DNA of 64,000 nucleotides. It comes from Henriciella sp. Its GTDB lineage: Bacteria > Pseudomonadota > Alphaproteobacteria > Caulobacterales > Hyphomonadaceae. The position numbers and the translations under genes are program-made. The notes under the pieces were generated by a model. The model was not told where the DNA came from. It was given only the letters and a program-made list of their open reading frames with translations, and ran no database searches. Where the stretch lies: assembly GCF_029937755.1 (NCBI RefSeq), contig NZ_JAPYPG010000010.1, positions 18,783 through 82,782 of the forward strand. Direction: 5' to 3'. Every line of letters begins with the position of its first letter. The first letter of the stretch is position 1. Shown here in pieces: positions 8,500 through 18,069 of this stretch.

Positions 8500-10416
8500 T
8501 CAGGATTTCGGGCGTTTGGCCTTCGGGCGCTTTGGCGGGCTCATCCCCGATGGCCCGGTGCGGTGCTGATGCTTTTTAGGTTTTGACCGCTTCGGGGTTT
8601 CCCGGGGCCTGTTCTCAAGCTCGGACGGTGGTGTCGGCCGGGGTTTGCGGGGCTTGTCCTCGGGCGACCATTCGGCCCGGTGCGGCTTGGGCTTCTTCTT
8701 CTTTTTCGGCGCATCTGCAGAAGGTGCAGCGGCGCTTTTCTGGCCGGAATAGGCTGACCGGCCGGGCGGCTGGTCGCCCTCGCGCCAGGCCGTGATCGAC
8801 TTTTCGAGCCGGCCTTCGGCGCCGATCGTGGCGAAGAAGGGCTCCACACTGTCGGGCTTCAGTTCGACGCGGCTATGGGCCTCCTCGATCCGGATTGCGC
8901 CGATCTGGCTGCGGTCGAGCCCGCCGGACTTGCACAGCATGGGCAGCAGCCAGCGCGGCTCGGCGCCGGACTTGCGGCCCACTGAAAGATTGATCCACAC
9001 GCCGTTCTCGAAATCGTCGCGCGGTGCGCGGGGCTCTCTCGGGCCGCGCTGTTCCTGCGGCTTGCGGCGGCCATCGCGCTGTCCGCCCTGGCCACGGTCC
9101 TCGGGTACTGGCATGAGGTCTTCCGGCGCCGACCGTTTCGCGCGGTGCAGGGCAACAAAGGCGGCGGCGACCTGTTCGGCGCCGTGAATGTCGATCAGGG
9201 CCTTCGCCATCTCGCTGTCGGCGGTTGAGACCGGTTCGCTCAGCGAAGGGTGGTTGAGCAGGCGCTCATCGTCGCGGCGCTGGATGTCATCGGCGCCCGG
9301 CGCATCGCCCCAGCTGGCTTCCACCTTCGCATCGCCGAGCAACCGTTCGATGCGGCGGCGCGCCTTGAACGGCACGATCAGGACGCTGATCCCCTTGCGC
9401 CCGGCCCGGCCCGTGCGGCCGCTGCGATGCAGGAGGCTTTCCTGATTGGTCGGCAGGTCGGCATGGATGACGAGGTCAAGATCGGGCAGGTCGAGACCGC
9501 GCGCGGCAACATCGGTTGCGACGCAGACATTCGCCCGGCCATCGCGCAGCGCCTGAAGCGCATGTGTGCGTTCGGTCTGGCTGAGTTCGCCCGACAGCGC
9601 GACAACGCTCAGGCCGCGATTGTGGAAGCGGGCCAGAAGATGGTTCACATTCGCCCGCGTCTTGCAGAAGACGAGCGCATTCTTCGCCTCGTGGAAGCGC
9701 AGGACGTTGATGATCGCATTCTCGGTATCGACCGGGGCCACGACATGCGCGCGATATTCGATATCGGCATGGTGGCTAGTGGCCGAGATGGTGTTGACGC
9801 GCACGGCGTCGCGCTGGAAATTTGCGGCCAGTCTCGCGATCGGCTTCGACACGGTTGCCGAGAAGAGCAGGGTGCGTCGGCCTTCGGGCGCGGCCTTGAG
9901 GATGGTTTCGAGTTCCTCGCGAAAACCGAGGTTCAGCATCTCGTCGGCTTCGTCGAGGACGACCACCCGGATGTCGTCGAGCACAAGTCCGCCGCGATTG
10001 ATGTGATCGACCAGCCGTCCCGGCGTGCCGACGACGATGTGGGCGCCGCGTGCAAGGGAGCGGCGCTCTTCGCGGGGATCCATACCCCCGACACAGGAGA
10101 CGACCGACGCGCCGGCCTCGGCATAGAGCCACTGGAGTTCGCGGTGGACCTGCACGGCAAGCTCACGGGTTGGCGCGACGACCAGCGCCAGCGGGGAACC
10201 TGCACGGCCCAAGCGTTCCGCACCATCCAGCAGGGACGGCGCCGTTGCGATCCCGAACGCGACCGTCTTGCCGGAGCCTGTCTGCGCGGAGACGAGAAGG
10301 TCCTGTCCTTCCAGCTCCGGGTCGAGCATCGCGGTTTGCACGGGGGTGAGGCTGTCATAGCCACGCGCGGCGAGGGCCTGGCCCAAAGCGGGCGCAACAG
10401 CTGGGTGGTCGGTCAT
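8500..10416 (-). CDS. DEAD-box RNA helicase with DbpA-type RNA-binding domain
   Basis: A 638-residue ATP-dependent RNA helicase. In order: Q motif region (about 23-30), Walker A AQTGSGKT, Ia PTRELAVQ, DEAD in VVLDEADEML, SAT in LFSATVS, and the C-terminal RecA domain with HRSGRTGRAGRKG. A DbpA-like RNA-binding domain follows (about 465-540, VWINLSVGRKSGAEPRWLLP), then a basic Lys/Pro/Arg-rich tail. The DbpA domain suggests a structured RNA such as 23S rRNA as target, but specificity is not proven by sequence. Confidence 0.93.
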   Translation of the reverse strand: MTDHPAVAPALGQALAARGYDSLTPVQTAMLDPELEGQDLLVSAQTGSGKTVAFGIATAPSLLDGAERLGRAGSPLALVVAPTRELAVQVHRELQWLYAEAGASVVSCVGGMDPREERRSLARGAHIVVGTPGRLVDHINRGGLVLDDIRVVVLDEADEMLNLGFREELETILKAAPEGRRTLLFSATVSKPIARLAANFQRDAVRVNTISATSHHADIEYRAHVVAPVDTENAIINVLRFHEAKNALVFCKTRANVNHLLARFHNRGLSVVALSGELSQTERTHALQALRDGRANVCVATDVAARGLDLPDLDLVIHADLPTNQESLLHRSGRTGRAGRKGISVLIVPFKARRRIERLLGDAKVEASWGDAPGADDIQRRDDERLLNHPSLSEPVSTADSEMAKALIDIHGAEQVAAAFVALHRAKRSAPEDLMPVPEDRGQGGQRDGRRKPQEQRGPREPRAPRDDFENGVWINLSVGRKSGAEPRWLLPMLCKSGGLDRSQIGAIRIEEAHSRVELKPDSVEPFFATIGAEGRLEKSITAWREGDQPPGRSAYSGQKSAAAPSADAPKKKKKPKPHRAEWSPEDKPRKPRPTPPSELENRPRETPKRSKPKKHQHRTGPSGMSPPKRPKAKRPKS

Positions 10417-10563
10417 GGTCGGGCTTTCGGATCGTTTTGGCCGCTCAAACCAGGCGGCCTGACAGCGTGTATGAGGCCGAATGCCTGAACCCTGTCGAAG
10501 CGGGTCACATAATGGGATTTACCGCGTTTGGCTATGACCCCCGTCACCTACGGCTGATGAATC

Positions 10564-11298
10564 TCAGATCAGGCCCTGAGCCCGGAAGCTGAGCACGCCG
10601 GAGCGGGCGGCGATGAGGTGGTCATGCACGGTGATCTCGAGAGCATCGAGCGCGTCCATGATCTCGCGTGTCATGTCGATATCGGCTCGCGACGGTGTCG
10701 GATCACCAGACGGATGATTGTGGACAAGGATCAGGCTGCAGGCTTGCAGCTCCAGCGCCCGCCGGGCGATCTCACGTGGATAGACCGGCGCGTGATCGAC
10801 AGTGCCGTGGCCGAGCGTTTCGTCGGTGATGAGCTGGTTCTTGCGATCAAGGAACAGCACCCGGAACTGTTCGCGGCCTTCGTGCTGGAGCTCACGCTTC
10901 ACATAGTCCTGCAGGGCTGTCCAGCTGGAGATGACCGTGCGGGCCTTCAGGGTTTCCCGCGTGGCACGCGCGCCAATTTCGGCGGTCGCCTTGAGGTAGG
11001 CGGCGACGGTCTCGCCCACGCCGGCAACCTTGGTGAGGTCGGCCGGGCGGGCCGCGAGCACGCCACTCAGAGAGCCGAAGCGGGCCAGAAGCGCCTTGGC
11101 AATCGGCTTGACGTCCCGGCGCGGAATGAAAGCGAAGAGGAGTGTTTCCAGAAGCTCATAATCTTCCAGCGCATTCGCGCCCCGGTCGATGAGCTTTGTT
11201 CGCAACCGGTCACGATGGCCCTGCCAGTGCGGCTTGGGCGCGGAGACCGGGCGGGCCGTCCCGAAACCGGGCAAGGGGGCTTCTTCTACCTGTCGCAT
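10564..11298 (-). CDS. radC: RadC family JAMM/MPN-domain protein
   Basis: A 244-residue protein with an N-terminal helix-hairpin-helix region (AGVGETVAAYLK) and a JAMM metalloprotease-like domain with the zinc motif VHNHPSGDPTPSRADID. Despite the name, a DNA-repair role is not established; related proteins occur in recombination loci. The frame is open to 11355, but the ATG at 11298 (MRQVEEAPLPGFG) gives the usual N-terminus. Confidence 0.92.
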   Translation of the reverse strand: MRQVEEAPLPGFGTARPVSAPKPHWQGHRDRLRTKLIDRGANALEDYELLETLLFAFIPRRDVKPIAKALLARFGSLSGVLAARPADLTKVAGVGETVAAYLKATAEIGARATRETLKARTVISSWTALQDYVKRELQHEGREQFRVLFLDRKNQLITDETLGHGTVDHAPVYPREIARRALELQACSLILVHNHPSGDPTPSRADIDMTREIMDALDALEITVHDHLIAARSGVLSFRAQGLI

Positions 11299-11415
11299 GC
11301 GTTTCCCCAACCTGCTGACCGTTCCTTTTATGTTCCAGGAAATCGGTGCGGTCAAGCTTGCCAGTTTTGAAGCGTTGTGGAAGCTTTCCGGACTCTATGG
11401 TGGAGGGAATAGATA

Positions 11416-12021
11416 ATGTTGAAAAGTATTCTTGTGTCGGGGGCCATGATGGGCCTTGCAGCAGGCGCTCACGCGCATGAAGATGGGGGCGCTGACCATG
11501 CGTCGGATCATCCGGACAAGGTCGTGTCGGCGGATACGGGCGCCAGCGTGGAAAACCCGTTTCACCCTGTCCGCCTCCTGCTGGCAAATGATGAGTCCGC
11601 CGGATCGGTTACCATCTACGAATTCCTGCTGCCGCCGCAGAGCCCCGGCTCTCCACCGCATACGCATACGCAGGAAGACGAGTATTTCTATGTTCTGGAG
11701 GGGTCGCTCGACATCCTCTCCGGCGGTGAAGTAAAACGTCTTCAGCCGGGCGACTTCGCGGCGCTAAACCGCGGCCATGCGCATATGTTCTGGAACGGGT
11801 CGGACACCGACACCAAGCTGCTCATGATGACGACAGGCAGCTCGTTCGAAGCCTTCATGGAAGGCGTGAGCCCGCGTCTCGCTGAACAAAAGCCGGGGTC
11901 ACCAGCCGAGGCCGGTGCCGTGATTGGCCAGCTTGCCGCTGAGCATGGTATCGAGATTTCGATGGAAACGATGCCGGAAGAGGCGGCACCGTATTATGCG
12001 CCGCCTGCCGAGGGTGACTAG
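11416..12021 (+). CDS. exported cupin-domain protein
   Basis: A 201-residue protein with a signal peptide (about 1-20, ending AHA) and a single cupin barrel. Cupin motif 1 is PPHTHTQEDEYFYVLEG (two His and Glu as metal ligands) and motif 2 is LQPGDFAALNRGHAHMFWN. Likely periplasmic and metal-binding. The acidic C-terminal tail follows the barrel. No substrate can be assigned. It converges on map with 3 bases between the stops. Confidence 0.85.
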   Translation: MLKSILVSGAMMGLAAGAHAHEDGGADHASDHPDKVVSADTGASVENPFHPVRLLLANDESAGSVTIYEFLLPPQSPGSPPHTHTQEDEYFYVLEGSLDILSGGEVKRLQPGDFAALNRGHAHMFWNGSDTDTKLLMMTTGSSFEAFMEGVSPRLAEQKPGSPAEAGAVIGQLAAEHGIEISMETMPEEAAPYYAPPAEGD

Positions 12022-12024
12022 GCG

Positions 12025-12846
12025 CTAGAGCTTCACCGTATGGGGTTTGTGCCAGCCTTTCGGGGAGGCGGTGAAAATCTCCACGCCGTCCTTCGTCACG
12101 CCAACCGAATGCTCATACTGGGCTGAAAGCTGGCGGTCGCGTGTCACGGCCGTCCAGCCGTCCGGCAGGATGGCGGCGTCCTTGCGGCCGATATTCAGCA
12201 TCGGTTCGATGGTGAAGAACATGCCGGGCTTCAGCTCAGGGCCGGTGCCGGCCCGCGCCGAGTGAACGACGTTCGGTTCATCGTGGAAGAGCTGGCCGAG
12301 CCCGTGGCCGCAGAAATCCTCCACGACGGACAGGCGGTTTTTGGCCGCGACGGAGGAGATGGCCGCGCCGATGTCACCAAAGCGGTTGCCGGGTTTGACG
12401 GCAGCGATACCGGCCATCAGGGCGTCATAGGTGACGTCCATCAGCCGCTCAGCCTTCCGCTTCGGATTGCCAGCAGCGTACATGCGGGAATGGTCGCCAT
12501 GCCAGCCATCGACGATCAGCGTCACGTCGATATTGGCGATGTCGCCATCCTTGAGCGGCCGGTCGCCGGGAATGCCGTGGCAGATCACATGGTTGAGCGA
12601 AATGCATGAGGCATGGCGATAGCCGCGATAGCCGATCGTCGCCGACTGGGCGCCATGATCGAACACGAATTCGCGGATAAGGTCATCGAGATGCGAGGTC
12701 GTCACGCCGGGCTTCACCTCAGGCACCAGCATGTCGAGGCATTCGGCCACTAGCTTGCCTGCGCGGCGCATGCCTTCAAACCCTTCTTCGTCATGGATCC
12801 GGATTTCTCCGGTGCGCATGGGCAGGATCAGGTCGGCTTCAGTCAT
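12025..12846 (-). CDS. map: methionine aminopeptidase, type I
   Basis: Removes the N-terminal Met from new proteins in the cytoplasm. The 273-residue enzyme has the metal ligands in order: Asp in NIDVTLIVDGWHGD, Asp in GDHSRMY, His in CGHGLGQLFHDEP, Glu in FTIEPML and Glu in QYEHSV. No N-terminal zinc-finger extension. The following leftward gene is the cupin on the opposite strand, so map appears monocistronic in this direction. Confidence 0.96.
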   Translation of the reverse strand: MTEADLILPMRTGEIRIHDEEGFEGMRRAGKLVAECLDMLVPEVKPGVTTSHLDDLIREFVFDHGAQSATIGYRGYRHASCISLNHVICHGIPGDRPLKDGDIANIDVTLIVDGWHGDHSRMYAAGNPKRKAERLMDVTYDALMAGIAAVKPGNRFGDIGAAISSVAAKNRLSVVEDFCGHGLGQLFHDEPNVVHSARAGTGPELKPGMFFTIEPMLNIGRKDAAILPDGWTAVTRDRQLSAQYEHSVGVTKDGVEIFTASPKGWHKPHTVKL

Positions 12847-12954
12847 ATCGTCTCGAATGTCCGCTCAAAGTGAAGGGGCGTCGGTGCCCCACTTTCGCGC
12901 AATATGGCAGCGTTTGGCCCCGGATTCCACAGGGCCCGCTGCTCAGGCGCGCAG

Positions 12955-13173
12955 TTATTGCTGTTTGCGCGTTTCTTTTTCAGCCTCTTCGGCTTTTGCG
13001 GCGAGTTTGTCCTGGTCTTCGGCATACTGGTCGGGCGCTTCATACTCCTCGCGGATCGCTTCTTCGCGAATGGCGCGGGCCTTGGGCGATTTCAGACGGG
13101 GCATGATTACGGCCCAGGCGAGGATGCCGAGCAGGACAAGGGCACCAATTCCGTACAGGATTTCAGGGGGCAT
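12955..13173 (-). CDS. small single-pass membrane protein, unknown
   Basis: A 72-residue protein: one hydrophobic helix (about residues 5-24) then a charged E/K/A-rich coiled-coil-like tail ending KETRKQQ. A longer frame to 13239 exists, but the ATG at 13173 begins directly before the membrane helix. No family recognised. Confidence 0.6.
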   Translation of the reverse strand: MPPEILYGIGALVLLGILAWAVIMPRLKSPKARAIREEAIREEYEAPDQYAEDQDKLAAKAEEAEKETRKQQ

Positions 13174-13307
13174 GAGAGGGTCCTTTGCTATACGGAAAAC
13201 CAATGTGCGGCGGGCGCGAGCGTTCCGGTTCGCGCGCATGCTCTTCTCGAAATGGGCGGTCCGGCGTAAGCTGCTCTCATAAGAACAAGACCTTGGGAGG
13301 ATATTGC

Positions 13308-14168
13308 ATGAACGTACATGTCGGCGCGGAGGCCTTTGCGCGCTTTGAAGCCAGGCCGCTTACCCCGCGCATCGGTGCCGAGCTCTACGGCGTGGATCTC
13401 AGCCAGAACCTCGACGACGCGTTGATCGCCGACATCCGCGACGCCCTCCTCAAATACAAGGTCATCTTCTTCCGCGACCAGCAGATTACCGCGGAACAGC
13501 ACATCGCTTTTGCCCGCCGCTTCGGGGACCTGGAAATCCATCCGGCAACGCCGAAGGGTCAGGAAAATCCCGAAATCCTGCGCATCACGCATAATGCCAA
13601 GAACAAGGGCCAGGAAAATTTCTGGCACTCCGACGTCACCTGGCGCGAAGAGCCGTCGCTCGGCTCAATCCTGCGCGCGATCGACCTTCCGGCGGTCGGT
13701 GGGGACACGCTCTTTTCGGACATGGTCGCCGCCTATGAGGGCCTGTCGGACAAGATGAAGGCGTTTTGCTGCGGCCTGACGGCAGTCCACGATATCGCGC
13801 GGGTTTTCGCACGCCGGCTCGGCAAGGATCCGAAAGAGCTGCACGAGAAATTCCCGCCCATGGAGCATCCGGTCATCCGGACCCATCCTGAGACGGGCGA
13901 ACGGCTGATTTACGTCAACACTGCCTTCACCAGCCACATCAAGGACCTTTCGCGTGAGGAAAGCGACTGGCTGCTCAAGCACCTTTATGCGCAGGCCAAT
14001 CTGCCGGAATACCAGTGCCGGTTCCGCTGGGCGCCGGGCTCGATGGCCTTCTGGGACAACCGCGCCTGCCAGCACTATGCCGCCAGCGACTACTGGCCGA
14101 ACGTCCGCGTCATGGAGCGCGTCACCATCGCGGGCGACCGGCCGTATTTCGAGCCGCAAGATAATTGA
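13308..14168 (+). CDS. TauD/TfdA-family Fe(II)/2-oxoglutarate dioxygenase
   Basis: A 286-residue non-heme iron oxygenase of the taurine dioxygenase family. The iron-binding H-x-D is in FWHSDVTW, the distal His is in NRACQHYAASDYW, and the 2-oxoglutarate-binding Arg is in the following VRVMERVTI. GGGAGG at 13295-13300 sets the ATG at 13308; an open extension upstream is not used. Family substrates include taurine, alkyl sulfates and phenoxy acids; no transporter neighbours indicate which. Confidence 0.9.
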   Translation: MNVHVGAEAFARFEARPLTPRIGAELYGVDLSQNLDDALIADIRDALLKYKVIFFRDQQITAEQHIAFARRFGDLEIHPATPKGQENPEILRITHNAKNKGQENFWHSDVTWREEPSLGSILRAIDLPAVGGDTLFSDMVAAYEGLSDKMKAFCCGLTAVHDIARVFARRLGKDPKELHEKFPPMEHPVIRTHPETGERLIYVNTAFTSHIKDLSREESDWLLKHLYAQANLPEYQCRFRWAPGSMAFWDNRACQHYAASDYWPNVRVMERVTIAGDRPYFEPQDN

Positions 14169-14208
14169 TGCAAAAATATTGACACAAATAGCATTGATGC
14201 AGTATTAG
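14165..14208 (+). promoter_or_regulatory. satD-like promoter with three imperfect direct repeats
   Basis: An AT-rich patch with TTGACA (14179-14184), a 17-18-base spacer, and GTATTA/TATTAG (14202-14208). Three TTGAYRCA-type repeats start at 14165, 14179 and 14194, spaced 14 and 15 bases. The middle one forms the -35 and the third lies in the spacer, so a protein binding them would block the promoter. Confidence 0.65.
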
Positions 14209-14214
14209 TGCACT

Positions 14215-14844
14215 ATGCGATGCTATATTTTCATGGGCGATGTCACCGGAAGCCGGAAACTATCGTCGGCAAAGGTACAAGCGAGCCTTGAGACGCTCAC
14301 GGCCCGTGCGAACGAACGGTTCGCTAGCCTGCTGCTGTCTCCGCTCACCGTCACGCTCGGCGACGAATTTCAGGGGGTTGCTGACAGTGCCGACACGCTG
14401 GTGCGGCTGGCTTTCTGGTTTCAGGAACAGATCCTGGCCGACCGTCTCTCCATACAGATGCATTACAGCATGGTGGAAGGCGAGATCGATACACCGATCA
14501 ATCACGACATCGCCCATGGCATGCTGGGAGAAGGCCTGTCACGGGCGCGTGAAATGCTGGTGCGCAAGGACCGCTCGCGTCCGCGCTACCAGATCGATCT
14601 CGAGGATGCGGAAAGAACCGCCGTTATCCGGCAGCTCTTCGCCATCATGGAAGATCTTGAGGACCGCTGGAATGGCAAGGATTTCGACTACATTCTTGCG
14701 CTCCTGTCGCATGAGAGCGATGCAGAGGTGGCAGAAATGTTCGGCAAGGACCGGTCGCAGGTCTACAAACGCCGGCGGACCTTGCTGACGGATTCCTATG
14801 CCAGGGCCCGGTCGGTAATACGACAGGTCATTGCGCTCGATTGA
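14215..14844 (+). CDS. SatD-family protein with C-terminal HTH
   Basis: A 209-residue protein starting MRCYIFMGDVTGSRKL, the opening signature of the SatD family. A mixed alpha/beta N-terminal part (LTVTLGDEFQG) is followed by a helix-turn-helix at about residues 175-198 (VAEMFGKDRSQVYKRRRTLL). SatD proteins are linked to autoregulation. The repeats in its own promoter and its HTH make it the natural candidate for binding them. A membrane protein follows 26 bases downstream. Confidence 0.75.
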   Translation: MRCYIFMGDVTGSRKLSSAKVQASLETLTARANERFASLLLSPLTVTLGDEFQGVADSADTLVRLAFWFQEQILADRLSIQMHYSMVEGEIDTPINHDIAHGMLGEGLSRAREMLVRKDRSRPRYQIDLEDAERTAVIRQLFAIMEDLEDRWNGKDFDYILALLSHESDAEVAEMFGKDRSQVYKRRRTLLTDSYARARSVIRQVIALD

Positions 14845-14870
14845 ACTGCTATGGAGGGGCTGCAGGCAGA

Positions 14871-15323
14871 ATGACGGAACCGACCAGTGAAGCGCTGTCC
14901 TATATCCTCACCTGGTTCGGTGTCTTCATCATCGGCGAAGCGGTGGCCTCGATTGTGTTTGGCTTCATCCGGGCCATTCATGCGCGCCAGAAATTCCGGC
15001 TGCAGCGGCATGCCTATCACAGGGAAAGCCGGGCCGGCCCGGTCTTTGTGCTGCACATGGATATCGACTGGATGAAAGGACTGCTTGAGCGGACCGTCAT
15101 GTCGATCGGCCTGCTTGCGGGCTTTGTCCATGTCCTGACCTTTTTCGGCGCGCTGAAAATCGCCACCGGGCTCAATCAGCGCGCGGCTGAAAAGGATGCG
15201 CCCACGCATGGCTGGAGCATGGACTACTTCCTCGTCGGAAATCTCGTCTCGGCCCTCTTCGCCATCCTCTACGTTCTGGTCGTGAGGCTGGTGCAGCCAT
15301 GCGTGCTGAGCCTGCTTGCCTAG
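14871..15323 (+). CDS. membrane protein paired with the SatD-like gene
   Basis: A 150-residue protein with about three hydrophobic segments (around 10-30, 75-100 and 125-148) separated by a basic loop with RARQKFRLQRHAY. The ATG at 14871 is preceded by a GGAGGGG; an in-frame ATG ten codons earlier is less likely. It probably shares a transcript with the SatD-like gene. No family recognised. Confidence 0.7.
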   Translation: MTEPTSEALSYILTWFGVFIIGEAVASIVFGFIRAIHARQKFRLQRHAYHRESRAGPVFVLHMDIDWMKGLLERTVMSIGLLAGFVHVLTFFGALKIATGLNQRAAEKDAPTHGWSMDYFLVGNLVSALFAILYVLVVRLVQPCVLSLLA

Positions 15324-15754
15324 ACAAGCTTTGCATCGAGCGTGATTTCGATCGCCCCAAGGGCTTTCGAGATCGGGCAGTTCGCCTTCGCATCGTTTGC
15401 CAGCTCCAGGAATTTCGCTTCCTCGATGCCGGGGACCTTGCCGGTGAGCGTCAGCGCAGAGGACTTCACCTCGAAGCCGCCTTCGATCTGCTCGACGGTA
15501 ACAACGGCCCTGGCTTCCAGATTCTCCGCCGGTGTGCCGTTCTCGGCGAGGGCATGGGACAGCGCCATGGCGAAGCAGCCCGCATGTGAGGCACCGAGCA
15601 GTTCTTCCGGATTGGTGCCGGACTTGCCGCTTTCATCCTCGAAACGTGACTTGAAACTGTAGCCGTGGCTGGAAAGGGCGCCGCTCTGGGTATCGAGCGT
15701 GCCTTTACCGTCCGCGAGGGCGCCGGACCAGTTGGCGGTTGCATGGCGTTTCAT
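15320..15754 (-). CDS. osmC: OsmC/Ohr-family peroxiredoxin
   Basis: Reduces organic and hydrogen peroxides in the cytoplasm using two reactive cysteines. The 144-residue protein has the peroxidatic C60 in LLGASHAGCFAMAL, the second C126 in KANCPISKAL, and E50 at the expected position. It overlaps the membrane-protein stop by 4 bases in convergent orientation. Confidence 0.93.
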   Translation of the reverse strand: MKRHATANWSGALADGKGTLDTQSGALSSHGYSFKSRFEDESGKSGTNPEELLGASHAGCFAMALSHALAENGTPAENLEARAVVTVEQIEGGFEVKSSALTLTGKVPGIEEAKFLELANDAKANCPISKALGAIEITLDAKLV

Positions 15755-15918
15755 GGGAAATCTCCTTCGATCAGGATTGAGGGCTCCGGGCAGGCCTTAG
15801 GTTGCCCGACATGACAGCAAGCGGCGCTGGCGGAAAATCGTTCCCTGAAAGGTGCTTGCCGGTCCTGTCGTGTGCGGCCACAGTATCGGCAGAATCCGAA
15901 GCATGAGGGGAGGCTCAT

Positions 15919-17271
15919 TTGCTCAAATCCACATCGTCACTGATCGCTGCCGCAGTCCTGCTGGCGTCTTGCGCCGCCAACGAGGCGGCAACCGCCCTGC
16001 CGGAGACCTGGCCACCGCTGGGCGGCGAGCAGCCCGCGAGCACCGGCGCTTTCGATCCTGCAGGGCTGGAGGCGCTGTCAGCTGCCATGCAGGGCTATGT
16101 GGACGATGGCCATGTCATCGGCATGCAGACGCTACTGGTGAAGGATGGCAAGGTCATCCAGCACGGGTCGTATGGTGTCATGGATGTCGAGACCGCTGCG
16201 CCGGTGAGCGACGATACAATCTACCGTATCTATTCCATGACCAAGCCGATTACCGGCGTCGCGCTGATGCAGCTCCATGAAGAGGGCAAGTTCGAACTCG
16301 ATGATCCGGTCACCGACTACATTCCGGAATTCGAGACCCTGAAGGTCCTCGCTGGAGAGAATGAGGACGGCTCGCCGAAACTCGTCGACATGGAGCGTCC
16401 GCCCACGATGCGCGAACTGATGACCCATACGGCGGGCTTTGCGTATGGTCTCGGCGGTGGAGACTATGTCAATCAGCAGTATCGCGAGCAGGGCGTGCTT
16501 GCCTCGCCGGACATGCAGACCTTCATCGACAAGGTTGCTGCCATCCCGCTGCTCTTCCAGCCGGGCGAGCGATGGTACTATTCGGCCGCTGTCGATGTGC
16601 AGGGCTACCTGGTCGAGAAATTCTCCGGGATGAGCTTTGGCGACTATCTGGACGCCAACGTCTTTGATCCGCTGAATATGGACGATACCGGCTTCTACGT
16701 GCCGGAGGAGGACTATCAGCGCCTGGCAGACCTGACGGTCTACAATCAGGAAGAGGGGAAATTCGTGCCTATGCCGACCTCCCCGGAAACACAGAGTCCT
16801 TCGACGACACCATTTCTTTTCAGAAAGGACACCATTTCCTTCGAATCCGGCGGTGGCGGTCTGGTCTCGACACTCGATGACTATGCGCGCTTCAGCCAGA
16901 TGATGCTGAACAAGGGGGAGCTGAGCGGCAAGCGCATCCTCGAGCCTGAAACGGTTGAACTGATGACCACGAACCAGCTGCCCGAAGGCGTCGGCATCGG
17001 CTTTGATGGCACCAATCGCAACCGAGAGGAGGGCGAACGTCACAAGTTCGGTCTCGATTTCGGTCTGATCTCAGATCCGGAAGCGATGAACAGCCCTGCC
17101 GGCACCGGCACCTATTATTGGGGCGGGGCCGCCGGCACATGGTTCTGGATCGACCCTGAAAACAATCTCTTCTTCATCGGGATGATCCAGCGCTTCGGCG
17201 CGTTCCCGGGTGAAGAGGCAGATTTCCGGGGCAGGTCGGGCGAACTCGTCTACGAAGCGCTTGAAGAATAG
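15919..17271 (+). CDS. serine hydrolase of the beta-lactamase/esterase fold, lipoprotein
   Basis: A 450-residue exported enzyme. A TTG start is chosen because GGGGAGG lies 5-11 bases before it and it yields a lipoprotein signal with lipobox LLASC (Cys18). The serine nucleophile is S106 in YSMTK (S-x-x-K), the Tyr motif is in WYYSAAVDVQG, and the third element is near GGAAGTWFWIDP. This pattern fits class-C-like esterases and D-alanyl carboxypeptidase relatives rather than true resistance beta-lactamases. The substrate is unknown. Confidence 0.88.
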   Translation: MLKSTSSLIAAAVLLASCAANEAATALPETWPPLGGEQPASTGAFDPAGLEALSAAMQGYVDDGHVIGMQTLLVKDGKVIQHGSYGVMDVETAAPVSDDTIYRIYSMTKPITGVALMQLHEEGKFELDDPVTDYIPEFETLKVLAGENEDGSPKLVDMERPPTMRELMTHTAGFAYGLGGGDYVNQQYREQGVLASPDMQTFIDKVAAIPLLFQPGERWYYSAAVDVQGYLVEKFSGMSFGDYLDANVFDPLNMDDTGFYVPEEDYQRLADLTVYNQEEGKFVPMPTSPETQSPSTTPFLFRKDTISFESGGGGLVSTLDDYARFSQMMLNKGELSGKRILEPETVELMTTNQLPEGVGIGFDGTNRNREEGERHKFGLDFGLISDPEAMNSPAGTGTYYWGGAAGTWFWIDPENNLFFIGMIQRFGAFPGEEADFRGRSGELVYEALEE

Positions 17272-17295
17272 ACAGAGGCGTATCACTCTGCGGCG

Positions 17296-18069
17296 ATGAC
17301 AAACGCTCCCCTTACTGCTGCCATCTGCCTCATCGGCGACGAGCTTCTCTCGGGCCGCACCCGCGACATCAATGTCCAGCATATTGCCGGCTTTCTCGGC
17401 CCCTACGGTATCCCGGTCGAGGAAGTCCGCATCGTTCCGGATGTGCAGGCGCGCATCGTTGAGGCCGTGAACGCCCTGCGTGAGCGCTATACCTACGTCT
17501 TCACCACAGGCGGGATCGGTCCGACGCATGACGATATCACCGCAGATGCCATCGCGGCGGCCTTCGGTGTCGGTATCGGCAAGCATCCTGAAGTGATGGC
17601 GATGCTGCAGGCGCGCTATGACGAGATGGGCACCGAGTTTACCGAGCCGCGCCAGCGCATGGCGCGCATCCCTGATGGCGCAAGCCTTGTCGACAATCCC
17701 GTCTCCGGCGCGCCCGGTTTCCAGATGGAGAATGTTTTCACCCTGGCCGGTGTGCCCTCCATTGTTCAGGGCATGCTGCAGAGCATCGGCCCACGACTGG
17801 AGCGTGGCGTTCCGGTGCGCAGCCTGACCGTCCGCTCCGCCGGCCTGCGCGAGGGCGACGTGGCCGAGAAACTGTCGGCCCTGAATGGCGAGCTCGAAGG
17901 GGTCAATCTCGGCTCCTATCCCTGGTTCCGGTCAGTCACCGATCATGGCGTTGCACTGATCGCGCGATCGACGGATCCCGACAAGCTCAGGGAGGCTGGC
18001 GAGAAGCTTGTCGCGCTTGTCAGCGAGGTTGGCCGCGAGAGCGAGCTTATTGAAGGAGAGCCATCATGA
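17296..18069 (+). CDS. molybdopterin-binding (CinA N-terminal) domain protein
   Basis: A 257-residue single-domain protein of the MoaB/Mog-like fold: GDELLSGRTRDINVQHIAGF near the N-terminus and TTGGIGPTHDDITADAIAAAFG in the middle. It lacks the C-terminal nicotinamide-nucleotide amidase domain of full CinA. Stand-alone members are common in Alphaproteobacteria and their exact reaction is uncertain. It overlaps the next gene by 4 bases (ATGA), so the two are translationally coupled. Confidence 0.88.
   Translation: MTNAPLTAAICLIGDELLSGRTRDINVQHIAGFLGPYGIPVEEVRIVPDVQARIVEAVNALRERYTYVFTTGGIGPTHDDITADAIAAAFGVGIGKHPEVMAMLQARYDEMGTEFTEPRQRMARIPDGASLVDNPVSGAPGFQMENVFTLAGVPSIVQGMLQSIGPRLERGVPVRSLTVRSAGLREGDVAEKLSALNGELEGVNLGSYPWFRSVTDHGVALIARSTDPDKLREAGEKLVALVSEVGRESELIEGEPS

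Noticed and set aside
9250..10488. A 412-residue frame opposite the DEAD-box helicase gene
   Set aside because: Shadow of the helicase; unlike the intein case it has no nuclease or other domain motifs.
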